Shown: positions 38,401-49,936, counted from the first letter of the stretch. The stretch: DNA of 64,000 bases from Apostichopus japonicus (GCF_037975245.1 NC_092583.1:5427264-5491263), one strand, 5' to 3'. The notes: generated by a model from the letters alone, not told the origin. Program-made: numbers and translations.

Positions 38401-41400
38401 TTTACCAAATAAGTGTTAAAGGTTTAAACTAATAGCCATGGTTTTGTTTGGTTGTTTTATGTGGTTTTGAGATGTGCCTGTTGCATTAGTAAATGTTACC
38501 AAATAAGTGTTAAAGGCTTAAACTAATAGCCATGGTTTTGTTTGGTAGTTTTATGTGGTTTTGAGATGTGCCTGTTGCATTAGTAAATGTTACCAAATAA
38601 GTGTTAAAGGCTTAAACTAATATCCATGGTTTTGTTTGGTAGTTTTATGTGGTTTTGAGATGTGCCTGTTGCATTAGTAAATGTTACCAAATAAGTGTTA
38701 AAGGCTTAAACTAATATCCATGGTTTTGTTTGGTAGTTTAATGTGGTTTTGAGATGTGCCTGTTGCATTAGTAAATGTTACCAAATAAGTGTTAAAGGCT
38801 TAAACTAATAGCCATGGTTTTGTTTGGTAGTTTAATGTGGTTTTGAGATGTGCCTGTTGCATTAGTAAATGTTACCAAATAAGTGTTAAAGGCTTAAACT
38901 AATAGCCATGGTTTTGTTTGGTAGTTTAATGTGGTTTTGAGATGTGCCTGTTGCATTAGTAAATGTTACCAAACAAGTGTTAAAGGTTTAAACTAATAGC
39001 CATGGTTTTGTTTGGTAGTTTAATGTGGTTTTGAGATGTGCCTGTTGCATTAGTAAATGTTACCAAACAAGTGTTAAAGGCTTAAACTAATAGCCATGGT
39101 TTTGTTTGGTAGTTTAATGTGGTTTTGAGATGTGCCTGTTGCATTAGTAAATGTTACCAAACAAGTGTTAAAGGTTTAAACTAATAGCCATGGTTTTGTT
39201 TGGTAGTTTAATGTGGTTTTGAGATGTGCCTGTTGCATTAGTAAATGTTACCAAATAAGTGTTAAAGGCTTAAACTAATATCCATGGTTTTGTTTGGTAG
39301 TTTAATGTGGTTTTGAGATGTGCCTGTTGCATTAGTAAATGTTACCAAATAAGTGTTAAAGGCTTAAACTAATATCCATGGTTTTGTTTGGTAGTTTTAT
39401 GTGGTTTTGAGATGTGCCTGTTGCATTAGTAAATGTTACCAAATAAGTGTTAAAGGCTTAAACTAATATCCATGGTTTTGTTTGGTAGTTTAATGTGGTT
39501 TTGAGATGTGCCTGTTGCATTAGTAAATGTTACCAAATAAGTGTTAAAGGCTTAAACTAATATCCATGGTTTTGTTTGGTAGTTTAATGTGGTTTTGAGA
39601 TGTGCCTGTTGCATTAGTAAATGTTACCAAATAAGTGTTAAAGGCTTAAACTAATAGCCATGGTTTTGTTTGGTAGTTTAATGTGGTTTTGAGATGTGCC
39701 TGTTGCATTAGTAAATGTTACCAAACAAGTGTTAAAGGCTTAAACTAATAGCCATGGTTTTGTTTGGTAGTTTAATGTGGTTTTGAGATGTGCCTGTTGC
39801 ATTAGTAAATGTTACCAAACAAGTGTTAAAGGTTTAAACTAATAGCCATGGTTTTGTTTGGTAGTTTAATGTGGTTTTGAGATGTGCCTGTTGCATTAGT
39901 AAATGTTACCAAATAAGTGTTAAAGGCTTAAACTAATATCCATGGTTTTGTTTGGTAGTTTAATGTGGTTTTGAGATGTGCCTGTTGCATTAGTAAATGT
40001 TACCAAACAAGTGTTAAAGGTTTAAACTAATAGCCATGGTTTTGTTTGGTAGTTTAATGTGGTTTTGAGATGTGCCTGTTGCATTAGTAAATGTTACCAA
40101 ATAAGTGTTAAAGGTTTAAACTAATATCCATGGTTTTGTTTGGTAGTTTAATGTGGTTTTGAGATGTGCCTGTTGCATTAGTTTGGCTTTTCATAGCAAC
40201 TTCTTTGTTTCCTTTTCCAATAGACTATGAAAGATCATGTCCGTGCTGGTAAGGTGGATTGTCAGGCTCATGCATCTATATGTCAACAAGCTAGTATTAC
40301 AGGATACCCATCAGTAAGGATATATAAAGGAACAACCAAAAAGGGATATTCTCAAGTAAGTTTGCCCTTGTCATCATTACTATGCTAAAGAGTATCTATG
40401 TAGAGATCTATGAAGAGTATCTAAAGAGTATACTCTGCTAAAGAGTATCAGTTGACATTGAACTTTTCTTGCTAACACTGTTTTGCTATAATCCATTGCT
40501 TGGGATGTGTGTCCTTTCATATAGTAAATTGCTAGAAAAATAGTGACGGGGAGGCTAAGATAAGATTATCATCCAAAAAACTCAGTCATTGTTGTTGCTT
40601 AGAAATGGGAACGAAATCCTTGTAAACATGAAAGGGAAAATAGTGAGGCTTGCATGAATGTTATTCAGGGTTTGTGTATCCAGTTTTAATAGTAAGTACA
40701 AGAACCTTGTTGTTTGTTAGAGGTCAAAGGTCAATTGAGGTCACCAGAGGTAAAAGTTTAGAAACCTTGCAAACATGACTGTTCCATGAGTTACACATGG
40801 ATGAATTTGGTATGTAAGACCAGCTTAGTGTTTACAAGAACCTTGTTTTTATTATGGAGATCATATGTCTGTTAAGGTCAAAGTAAGTCTAAGTTTGAAA
40901 ACCTAGTACACTGGTGAACTTCACTTAATCTCAATATTATGTCCCTGACTTGAGATATGGTTGCTATAGTGTAATATACATAATATAATACATAAGATTT
41001 ACTCATGCTAGTACAATACAACTTCCTATGTAACATGTAGGAGAAGAGACTCTGTAAATAATGTTAATGATTTGAAAAGAAAATACCATTTCAATCATTT
41101 TCATTTCAGAATTGGTATGGAGAAGGTGTCCAGAATATATATCCCAACTTTTTAATTCCTCATTTGAAGCAAAAATTTCCAAATAAATTACAAGAAGTAA
41201 GTAACATGTCTTAACATTTAATTTTGCTCAACAAATCATATTTTGAGTAGTAAGATTTCTATTATAAACATTATGTATTTTGTTCATTTGAGTTGAGATG
41301 TGACCTAAGTGCTCCAAATGTTCCTCTGTATGTTTCTATCTGACAGGATTGTCTTCTATGAAAGGATGATTACTTTGAAGTAACTTGGACAGATAGATAT

Positions 41401-42061
41401 TGCAATACCTTATCCCTTTATTGTTGCTGTTATGTATAGACTTGATAACATAAAACTGTATCACAAACAGAGATCACTAAATAGCACTCTGGTAAATCAC
41501 AAAGATGAAGCCTCTGAAAGTACAGTTCAATTTCTTGAAGTTCTTAATGTAACATATCATAATAAAAGGTCAAAAGTTTAAACCATTGGGTCCTCACCTA
41601 TATCAACCGCATATCAGATTTAAGAGCTCTCAATTTTACTTTCAGAGGCCTTACTGTGGCTAAAACTCCAATTTTTAAAAACCTCTATGACCTACACCTT
41701 TATCATTGTACAATATCAATCCATAATTCCCTTTTGAAGGCTCTGTCCTGGCTATGTGGATCATTTACTAAGCAAAACATGGCAGCTGTTACCTAAAATA
41801 ATAAAGAAAGTGAGAGTGCAAATAAGTAAAATATATGAATGTTGCAAAGTCACCCCTGCATTTCTGTCATCTTCCATACAGAATCCTGGTTAATGTGTGA
41901 AAAAAAAAACATAGTCTTGTTCCTGTCATTCACCTGGTTAAACTATAAATGTTAACTGCATGATTTCTAAGGGTTGTTAGTAAATGTGTTGAATCTCCCT
42001 CAAACTTATTTTTTGTTTAATTCTACAGTTCAGTACTAAAACAGTTAAAGATGAGCTCTGA
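20431..42061 (+). CDS. DNAJC10: DNAJC10 / ERdj5 ortholog, complete 18-exon coding region
   Basis: ER-lumen co-chaperone and disulfide reductase. Exons: 20431-20622, 21268-21439, 21984-22034, 25721-25803, 26581-26706, 27644-27734, 28078-28155, 28741-28817, 29201-29329, 29654-29743, 31760-31885, 32951-33418, 36728-36883, 37383-37516, 37913-38114, 40224-40355, 41110-41196, 42029-42061. All introns are GT-AG and all phases match; 2427 nt give 808 residues (human about 793). Residues 1-29 are a signal peptide. The J domain is about 31-100, with HPD at 59-61 to engage BiP. Thioredoxin modules follow with CHHC 157-160, CSPC 491-494, CGPC 598-601 and CGPC 710-713; the segment about 240-480 matches the family's two inactive thioredoxin-like domains. 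The protein ends in KDEL for ER retrieval. The start assumes an acceptor at 20424-20425; an in-frame ATG at 20398 is the alternative. Several introns are swollen by minisatellites. Confidence 0.95.
22459..25064. repeat. Intron 3 minisatellite: 36-bp units with 37-bp spacers
   Basis: About 2.6 kb of 36-bp units (core gatactgtacttggtagtg, with cagctacacctat). At eight places a 37-bp variant containing gatatcttacttgattaatg interrupts it. Successive variants end at 22945, 23414, 23847, 24028, 24137, 24246, 24535 and 24644, and every interval is a multiple of 36 plus 1. The chained open frames of 70-300 codons in the array come from the stop-free 36-bp period and are not genes. Confidence 0.95.
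25801..26095. repeat. 147-bp duplication copying the exon 4 splice donor
   Basis: The sequence from 25801 (aca then gtaagac, the last exon bases and the donor) recurs from 25948 at a 147-bp offset with few differences. A second copy of the 5' splice site is therefore placed inside intron 4. Confidence 0.85.
26098..26340. repeat. About 116-bp tandem repeat in intron 4
   Basis: Two copies plus a partial third of a unit containing ttattgtgatctgatc (26105 and 26221), with 'atagcgatgtatttattaat' in each. Confidence 0.75.
28160..28545. repeat. 32-bp minisatellite at the start of intron 7
   Basis: About 12 copies of a 32-bp unit (tctgaatacaaacgtgactg plus gaaataaatatg) begin within a few bases of the exon 7 donor at 28155. 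The donor itself is not copied. Confidence 0.92.
29817..30310. repeat. 49-bp minisatellite in intron 10
   Basis: About 10 copies of a 49-bp unit containing cataatcaccctagcagtga. The first copies (29818, 29867, 29916) are exactly 49 bp apart, and longer two- and three-unit blocks recur with the same variants. Confidence 0.92.
30311..31759. other. Rest of intron 10, nothing recognised
   Basis: AT-rich intronic sequence. Short frames of 60-80 codons show no similarity or splice context. Confidence 0.5.
32037..32920. repeat. 36-bp minisatellite in intron 11
   Basis: About 24 highly uniform copies of a 36-bp unit (ctcagctacttctgtaagac plus agagtcactaatgata), ending about 30 bases before the exon 12 acceptor. 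The long open frame here is the stop-free 12-codon repeat and is not a gene. Confidence 0.95.
33381..36025. repeat. 78-bp array of the exon 12 / intron 12 junction
   Basis: About 34 copies of a 78-bp unit. Each holds the last 38 bases of exon 12 (ctatatgcattcatctcaga ... attgag), then the splice donor gtaagc and 34 intronic bases. Unit starts at 33381, 33459 and 35955 fit an exact 78-bp period, so 33 units passed with no net indel. Each unit carries an in-frame TGA seven codons after the donor. Only the first donor gives a normal protein; the other 33 are decoys or dead. Confidence 0.95.
38038..38327. repeat. 97-bp triplication of the exon 15 / intron 15 junction
   Basis: Three copies at a 97-bp offset (tcgttgatttctatgcgccg at 38044, 38141, 38238). 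Each includes the CGPC-coding segment, the exon 15 end and the donor gtaagaatt. The unit is not a multiple of three, and read-through from the first donor stops at a TGA at about 38145. Confidence 0.93.
38401..40182. repeat. 94-bp minisatellite in intron 15
   Basis: About 19 copies of a 94-bp unit (gttaccaaataagtgttaaa ... gcattagtaaat). Unit starts at 38401, 38495, 38589 and 40093 fit an exact 94-bp period. Variants at ataag/acaag and agcc/atcc mark larger repeating blocks. Confidence 0.95.
40680..40920. repeat. Diverged AGGTCA-rich repeat in intron 16
   Basis: Two diverged copies of a module with 'acaagaaccttgtt', AGGTCA-type hexamers and 'gaaacct'. The same module recurs in the intergenic region at about 45320-45720. 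Confidence 0.5.
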
Positions 42062-43171
42062 TGCTGGTATCCATTTCTGGTTTCCTTTGGTTCTGTATTC
42101 GAGTCTCTATGAATCTGCTCTATTCTCTGAAATTCCTTAATGGTTTTCTTGAAAGGAATGCCTGGGATGCCTGGAAAGGAATGCCATCATTGCAGATGTT
42201 GAGTTATGATTTAATGGTTAATATTTAAGGTCAACGATACATGGATTTGTCACTTTTGTTATATTTTCCCCATTAGTCAAATTTCTTTTCATTATAGATT
42301 CATGATTTGAGAAACTTTGTCATTTAAAGATGATGTTGTAAATGTATTAGCTGTAGCTTCATTAATTTTTGGAATAACATTTTGGTAATATCGATAAATG
42401 AGTCTGATAGCAGATTCAAATGTGAAATAAGTCAACATGGACAACCTCAGATAGTTTTTAATTTTCAACACAACTTAAACTGGTTAAAGAGACTTACAGA
42501 ATGTTGAAGAGTTGCAACATACAATTATTTACCAGACATTATTGTTATAATTATTATTATTATTGCATTTGTTAAGTATTCCACCTTGGAAATCATTATG
42601 ATGATGATGCTGTTTGCCAATACCCCCAAATGTTCTAGCCAGCCAGCCAGTGGGCAATAGTAGTTTATATGTATATAACATAGTGCTGAGCAAATGAGAG
42701 AAAGAAAGAGGAATGGAGAACATACATGAGTATTATTTAAATTTGACAAGAGGCTTATATTACATTCTTTGCTTGTTTGGTAGGCTTTGTTCACCATTTT
42801 TATCACATATATAAAACTTTTTAATATCACTATTATGAGACTGATGTGTTCCATTAGATCATGTGTCTTGATACATTGGAAATGTTTGGTATAAATGTAA
42901 TCCAAGGAATGTACCGGAAGAGAAAAGATACTTAAAAATACTACAATTTATACTTTAAATAACTGTTTAGTGACTTTAACTTCATTTCTTCCCAATTGAG
43001 CAGAAATCAACATACCCTGTCAGTCACTTACAGACTGTCTTTTATAACATTGGGGAAGAACAATGCACTTGTATTGTTATGTGGAATCAATAGATGGCCA
43101 TGATGTGTGGCATCCCATGAGACTTCCTCAAGTTCCATACCTGGATGAAAGACTTGAGTTTGGTGTTTTAT
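42062..43171. other. DNAJC10 3' UTR start and downstream DNA
   Basis: Begins right after the TGA. No canonical AATAAA was found close to the stop codon, so the poly(A) site is not placed. A trinucleotide-like att/atg run lies at 42540-42610. No other gene was recognised. Confidence 0.5.
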
Positions 43172-43945
43172 CTCAACCATGAAGTCAATGTGTTAGCTAT
43201 ATGTCAACCGTGAAAAAAGGTGGTAGCTGTCAGCTGGGAAGTCGATGTGTTAGCTACATCCGATGTGAAGTCAATGTGTTAGCTATCTCAACCATGAAGT
43301 CCATGTATTAGCTATGTCAGCTGTGAAGTAAGTGTGTTAGCTATATGTCTACTGGGAAGTCATATTTAGCTATGTCAGCTGTGAAGACAATTGTGAGCTA
43401 TCTCAACCATGAAGTCAATGTGTTAGCTACGTCAGCTGTGAAGTTACTGTGTTAACTATCTCAACCATGAAGTCAATGTGTTAGCTACGTCAGCTGTGAA
43501 GTTACTGTGTTAACTATCTCAACCATGAAGTCAATGTTTTAGCTATATATCAACCGTAAAGAAAGGTGGTAGCTGTCAGCTGGGAATTCAATGTATTAGC
43601 TATCTCAACCATATAGTAAATGTATTAGTTATGTCAGCTGGGAAGTCAAAGTGTTAGCTGTCTCAACCATGAAGTCAATGTTTTAGCTACATCTGCTGTG
43701 AAGTCAATGTGTTAGCTATTTGTCAACTGTGCAGTCAATGTGTTAGCTATTTCAACCATGAAGTCAATGTATTACTGTAGCTATATGTCAACTGGGAAGT
43801 CATATTCAGCTATGTCAGCTGTGAAGTTAGTGTTGTTAGCTATCTCAACCACAAAGTCAATGTATTAGCTATCTAAACCATATAGTAAATGTATTAGCTA
43901 TGTCAGCTGGGAAGTCAATGTGTTAGCTATGTCAGCTTTAAAGTC
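43172..43945. repeat. Degenerate 30-35-bp tandem repeat
   Basis: Many imperfect copies of gaagtcaatgtgttagctat, alternating with 'ctcaaccat' and 'gtcagctgtg/gtcaactggg' segments. Confidence 0.85.
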
Positions 43946-44264
43946 TTCCATGCTGCACATGCTTAATATGTATCATTTTATTTATATTGAAGTCTTCTTT
44001 GGTTACCTATCAGTCTTTCAAATAATTTATATACCTATCGATAGTTTAGTGTAACAGTCACAAAATAATATTTAATCATTCTCACATTTTCCTTTGTTTC
44101 CTGCTTGTTTTTATATTTTTCTCTTGTAATATTTAACCAGTTAACATATATCGATGGCAGAAGTCACTATGGTTTTGTCTTTAAAAAGTATTTGTTGTAA
44201 TACTATGGCACAAATGACATACAAGAAAAGAAGACATACATAGCAGACATTTATGATGATTCAT

Positions 44265-44586
44265 GTGTTTCCCTGTTAACATTGTATTGTTTCCCTGTTA
44301 ACATTGTATTGTTCCCTGTTAACATTTTATTATTTCCTAGTTAACATTGTATTATGTCCCTGTTAATATTGTATTATTTCCCTGTTAACATTGTAATATT
44401 TCCCTGTTAACATTGTATGGTATTGTTTTATGTCCCTGTTAACATTGTATTATGTCCCTGTTAACATTGTATTGTTTCCCTGTTAACATTGTATTGTTTC
44501 CCTGTTAACATTGTATTATTTCCCTGTTAACATTGTATTATTTCCCTGTTAACATTGTATTGTTTCCCTGTTAATATTGTATTGTG
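44265..44586. repeat. 22-bp minisatellite
   Basis: About 14 copies of a unit of roughly 22 bp (tccctgttaacattgtattg), with small length variants. Confidence 0.9.
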
Positions 44587-45319
44587 AGCAGAAATGGATT
44601 TACTCGTTGTCTAGCTGACAGTACTTTTGTCTTTTTTACAACATGTCTGTCATCATTTTGTAGGAATTGCAGAGTTGTCAGTCAATCTTAGTTAGTTGGC
44701 TTCTTTTACTTGTATTTTGTCTACATAAAGTTGGAGGGAAATCATGTTGTTCATTTGCTTCAATTCATATTTAAGCAAGTAAGTTGAAAGGAAATAAAAA
44801 AAAAATTGTCAAACCTTTCACTTTCCTGGCACATACATCAGATACTTGCATTTTAATTTTGACTTTTCATGGTAATATTTTTTATAATAAATTATCAAGC
44901 GTTTTACCATTAAAGCAGTTGGTATAGTTTTACCTTGCCAACCGTATTTTTCTATAAAAACGTTGCATTTTATTGAGAAGTATGAAAAATGTGTCTTGCA
45001 CCTCTACAACCACAAAGAAGTGAACCTTCTACCTACCCTATTTTCTTTTCGTATTTTACAGAGAAAGGTATGTTTTTGCCAAGAAAACAATCATTGTCAA
45101 AACGTTAGCCCAGACATAATTTCGCTAATATCGCTATGAAATCAAATAAACGAAATGAGTACAAAAAAATATGTAAATTTGAGGCATATATTTTATTCCT
45201 TGTGTATGTATGTAACTCTTCAGCTTGTATAGAAGATAACTCATAATGTACATCTTGGTTGAAGTTATTCTTGATGTGTAGAACACCCTTAGTGAGAACA
45301 AGAACCAGTCTCAATATTT
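44587..45319. other. Gene-free stretch, nothing recognised
   Basis: AT-rich sequence with AATAAA motifs near 44793 and 44887. Either could be a distal poly(A) signal, but nothing ties them to a transcript. Confidence 0.4.
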
Positions 45320-45720
45320 CTAGAGACCAGAAGGTTATTTGAGGTCATCGGAGATTGGATTCTGAAACCTTATAAATCAAAAAGTGTGTAATGGATGAAT
45401 AACATACTTGTGTGGGGATTCACCTTAGTGAGTACAGGAAACCTATTATTTTCTTTGGAGGTCAACAAAGGTCAAAGTCTGAAAACCTTGTAAATTGACA
45501 AACTCCAAAACTCAAGATTGGACGGAGTTTAATTATTGTATGTGGATATCCACTTAACTTTATAAAAGGACCATTCAAATATATTTTGAGTTCAAAGGAT
45601 CTTTGCAGGCAATAGAAGTCTGAAAACTTTGTAACACCTTGTAGACAAGATAACTCCAAAGTTAACTTGGAATAACTGAATTCTTGGTATGTGGAACCAC
45701 CTTAGTTAGGTTTTAACTCG
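45320..45720. repeat. Diverged tandem repeat with AGGTCA-like hexamers
   Basis: Three diverged modules of about 110-130 bp, each with gaggtca/aggtcaaag, 'gaaaaccttgtaa', 'aactccaaa' and 'cacctta'. They are related to the intron 16 repeat at 40680-40920. Confidence 0.6.
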
Positions 45721-45920
45721 TGGTTACTGGAAGCAAAGGAACCTATGCAGTAATGTTGGCGTGTATGTGTCTGTGACACTTGCTTGGGTCTGCAATAACT
45801 CAAGAACGGACTGATGGATATTTGTCGAACTTGCTATGCTGATGTATTATAATGAGAAGGTGTCCCCTCTCGTTTCGGCGCAGATCTTATGCATATTTAT
45901 GCGGTCAAATGTAAAAATCT

Positions 45921-46700
45921 TTACATTGCAATAACTTTGCAACCTTAAGTCTGATTGTAGCCAACCTTGGTGCTTGCAGTTGTTTAATAGCTGGTACATG
46001 TAGGCTTAATTATTTTGGGACCATCTGGGCCCCAAAAATTCCAGGCACACATTTCGGCTGGGTCCCCAAATTTTATTTTCATTTAGGGACACATTCTTGA
46101 ATTTGTAGGGCCCAATATTTTCGGACCATTTGGGCCCACAGCTCTTTACATTGCAATAACTCTGCAACTTTAAGTCGGATTGAAGTTGGTATACAGCTGT
46201 TGGTTAATAGCAGGTACATGTAGGCCATCAGTGCCTCAAAAAATGCCGGGCCCATATTTGGGCGGGTTGGCTCAAACTTTATTTCCACGTCAAAAGCATT
46301 TTGGGACACATTCTTTGGGCCCGAATTTGTGGGGCCCAATATGTCTGGAACTATTTAGGCCCACAATTTTGGGGGTTGGATTTTTGGTGGCAAATATATT
46401 TTTTGGCCACTTTGGGCCAAAGATGGGACCATTAAGGCGCAAATTTTATCGGGCCTAAGTTTTTTTGGGGAGGGACCAAAATGTTTAATTGCAATAACTC
46501 CACAACCTTAAATCGGATTGTATCCAAACTTGGAGTACAGATGTTGGTTAATAGCTGCTGGTATGTGTCAGCCTAAATAGTTTAAGCCAATCAGGGCCCG
46601 ACATTTTGTCACGCCCATCCTGGGAACCAAATTTTGTTTGGACTTTTTTTGCCTAAATCTGTTTGAGCCAACATATTTCTGGACCCAATTTGACTTTACT
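45921..46700. repeat. Three diverged copies of a dispersed repeat
   Basis: The segment ttacattgcaataactttgc recurs at 45922, 46146 and 46487 in diverged form. Each is followed by 'ggttaatagc(t/a)ggtacatgtaggc' and GGGCCC-rich sequence. No coding capacity. Confidence 0.65.
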
Positions 46701-47600
46701 GTTTAATTTTACTTTACTTTACGGAGTGACTGATATGGTACCTGACCATGAGTTAAGTTGATACTATGCCTATTCATAAGAGACAGTGTCTGTCGTAGTA
46801 TTGTGTGATGACATATACATCACAGGTCTTCCCTGTAAGCAAGGAACCATAGTGCCCATTGAGCTCTTGTTCTTTCATGGCTATTAACCAGTAAGAGTCA
46901 CTTTAGTTCTTAGCTGAGGTGGATTGTTCAGCACACACGGTCTCAGTTTTTTTTACCATAAATTAATATTTGTTGTTAGTTTTGCTTTAGTTTTGATAAT
47001 TCTTACATCACTTGTGATTACCATAAACCAGTTTTGGTAATCATGAATGTAGAAATGTACAAACTATTTGCAGAGGAATACGTCACTACAATAACATTTG
47101 CTGACACTGTATTTTGAGTTGTAACCATCCTCTGCCATCCTAGCTAATGAATTAACTAATACACTTGTTATTACCTATTTGCTTCTATAGGGAAAGTGAG
47201 ATATTGCAGTTCGTTGGTCAGTTGAGCCTATTAGGCTATTGCAGTTGCCATATTAATGGTTGCCATGGTAATAGTTAATGTTCCTGAGTAGCGAGCTTCT
47301 GAGGGTGACCGGAAGTCCATATTTACAGGAGAGCTCCTACACTTCTCAAAGACTTCCAGAACGAAAGGTCCAAGATGAAATTAATAAAAAGCGATTATTT
47401 GCTATAAATCCAAGGGAAATATTGAAATGGCATGCAACCTTCACAGGTATAACGGGAAGTACTATCAAAATATATGGTAACTGTGGTCACAACGTCAAAT
47501 GTTCATATTTTGTATCAACAACTAAATGACTAGACCAATTTTCTTTAAACTTGATAGGTACCTGCCACATGATCAGGACTTGTGTCTTACAGACCCTCAG
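46701..47600. other. Gene-free stretch, nothing recognised
   Basis: A chance frame of about 83 codons at 47278-47529 (+) has no recognisable similarity and is part of repeat-like sequence ('ctccaagggaaatattga'). Confidence 0.4.
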
Positions 47601-48120
47601 AACGAAAGGTTGAAGATCAAATTAAGTGAAGTCATTCTCGCTTTAACTCCAAGAAAAAGGATGAATTGACATGCATGATTTCGCAGATATAATAGGAAGT
47701 CAAGTACTCTCAAAGTATGTAGTCAACATGGTTACAGAGCTCGAAAGGTCAACGAAAGGTCAAAGGTGTCGGTAACAAGCGACATTTTTAACTTTCAGGC
47801 AGAGTATTGCATTGACATCCAACCTTGAAAAATGTGATGAACATGTCAAGCACTATCAAAATACGTGGTTACCATTGCAACTAAGGTCAATGGTCAACAT
47901 CAGAGGTCAAAGATAAAATAAGTCAAAAGGTGTTTTGTTTTGGCTGTAACTCCAAGGCGAATCATTGATTTGACTAACAACCTCAGTTACAATAGTGATG
48001 TAAAGTAAATCAAATCATGTGGTTGTTATGGTAACAAAAGTGAACGGTCAGAGTTCAAAGGTCAAAATAAAAGAGAAGGGACTGTTTGCTATAACTCCAA
48101 AGGGAAGCATTGAAAAACAC
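47601..48120. repeat. AGGTCA-rich degenerate repeat block
   Basis: Roughly 120-bp modules containing 'ggtcaaaggtcaa' types, 'ataactccaa', 'catggttac' and 'gaagtcaa'. Several AGGTCA hexamers occur as direct pairs, for example at about 47750-47765 and 48045-48065. Confidence 0.55.
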
Positions 48121-48139
48121 TGGATATTTCACCTATGAG

Positions 48140-48850
48140 GTCACCAATCACTACAGGCACGAGTTTACATTACATGGCCAGGCACCTACCCACCAAGTTT
48201 GAGCGTGATCGGCTTAGGGCGTAGAAGAGTTCGCGACACTATTTCGCACAATATTGGTAGGCCAATTCTACCTTTAATTTAGTTGACCCCGACCCTAAAC
48301 ACCTAAATCTGTCCAGTTTTCTTATTTTTATCAGAATTCTCTACATTTCGTATAGTTAAATGCCTTTTCCAACATGCTCATGCTGACATGCCAAAAATTG
48401 CTAATAATCAGCTTTTAGGTTTTTGACAGTTGGCCTATAACGTCATGAATCAAGCAGGCACAAGTGTTCATGGTCACGCACCTACCCACTAATTTTGAAC
48501 TTGATCAGACTTACAGTCTAGGAGGAGTTTGCGACTCACTTTTTCGCACAAATTAGGTCTATTGTACCTTTGACCTCAATTGACTTTTACCCTGACTCTA
48601 AATCTGACTTACTTCAAAATTTGCCTCGTCGTTCTCTACATATCGTGTGGTTTAATGCCGTTTTACAACATGTTGGCATGCATGAAATGGCTAAAACCAA
48701 AATGACGTAATCAATCACGCAGCGGGAGATTACATGGTCTGGCACCTACCCGCCAAATTTGAACTTGATTGGACTTTCGTTTTAGGAGTTCGCGACACTT
48801 ATTTGCTCACACACACAAGCTCACAAACTTCCTCTCATTTCTTAAGTGAT
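48140..48850. repeat. Diverged dispersed repeat, about 280-bp units
   Basis: Three units share 'ggcacctaccc(a/g)cca', 'ttgaacttgatcggactt' and 'gttcgcgacac', near 48180, 48480 and 48740. The same family occurs in inverse orientation inside the introns of the Ly6 gene at about 51310-51580, 53060-53340 and 55385-55640. Confidence 0.7.
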
Positions 48851-49288
48851 GAAGTACATTATCTCATCTCCCTATAATTACATGCAGGGAGATGAGATAT
48901 CAATGATGACTGAGGTCAAAGGTCAAGTACAAATGGTTTGTTCATTGCGGCATTCATAAATAGGGGTACATTTGAAAATGTGTTATGTAGCTCATAAGCA
49001 ATTATTCATGAAAGTGATTCTGTTATCAATAATGTAAACATTGGGACATAATACATGCATATTTTATATTTGTGTGAATACATCTTTTTAAACTTCTCGA
49101 AATTGAAATTCAATTTAAGAGAAATATCTAAAGAAGATATACAAAGACGATATGATATCGAAATAAAATTCCACCCGAAGCCATCGTTCAAGAGATCGAG
49201 AGGAAGTACACGGGAACTCAAGAGATCTCTTCCCTTTCTTTATTATTAATACTTCCAATATATTGGAATATGGATAATCTCATGTCAT

Positions 49289-49460
49289 ATCAAACTTGCA
49301 GCCTTTTGGCTAAGATCATGGTTAGTATCTGTTCCCTTTCGAGGGGAATGGTGATGCACACCCAAGGATGATCACACAGTCACAGTCCCGATGCAAGGGG
49401 ACTGGGGTTGAGAGCGGATCAGTCGTTCGGTAGTTTGGTTTTCGTGCCCAGGTTCTTTCC
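49289..49460 (+). ncRNA. U2 snRNA-like 5' end (pseudogene or U2-headed SINE)
   Basis: Positions 49301-49335 match the 5' region of U2 snRNA: gccttttggctaagatca and then tagtatctgttc, the stem-loop I and branch-site region. The sequence then departs from U2 into two hairpins, ttccc/ggggaa near 49332-49348 and agtcccc-type near 49384-49404. No U2 Sm site follows, so it is not a working U2 gene. It may be a truncated retrocopy or a SINE with a snRNA-derived head. Confidence 0.5.
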
Positions 49461-49936
49461 TGAGCGACTCTTTCTTAAAAAGTATCCAACTTGCAACCTT
49501 CATTTCAACGATTATGTATACATGTTAAACGATGATTCCTGTACACTTTCTTCTCAGAAGAAATACATTATTTGCAAAACCCCTCTGCAAATTTTGCGTC
49601 CTGGAGTTATTTCGTAAACAATCTTTGCATACTGCCTCCATTGAATGACTGAAATTAAGAAACCCTTTAACTGAGTATGATTTACATAGACCTGTGTATG
49701 TAATATACATAGATAGTAAACAACTGCAATATTTATGGTGACACTGATATATGATTTGGAACGTACACTGTATGTTGATGCCTGTACTTGACCTACATTA
49801 CTTGCTACAGTATACGGTGCAAGAACTACATGTATTTATCCTTTTGGTACCATTTCAGGCCCAATCCTGCAGTTACACCATTGTGGTGTCGTTCACGCCA
49901 ATACTTAGATCGAAACTTCACGTAGAATGGTCGGAT
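49461..49936. other. Gene-free stretch downstream of the Ly6-PAN gene
   Basis: Should hold the 3' UTR of the minus-strand gene ending at 49937. No clear AATAAA on the minus strand was assigned. Confidence 0.4.

Noticed and set aside
42525-42905. 126-codon minus-strand frame
   Set aside because: Contains a low-complexity Ile/Asn run from an att/atg tract in the region downstream of DNAJC10; no similarity.
46079-46458. Overlapping 86- and 92-codon frames on opposite strands
   Set aside because: They lie within a diverged dispersed repeat (GGGCCC-rich) and change between repeat copies.
49289-49460. Functional U2 snRNA gene
   Set aside because: Similarity ends after about 35-45 bases and the Sm site and 3' stem-loops of U2 are absent.
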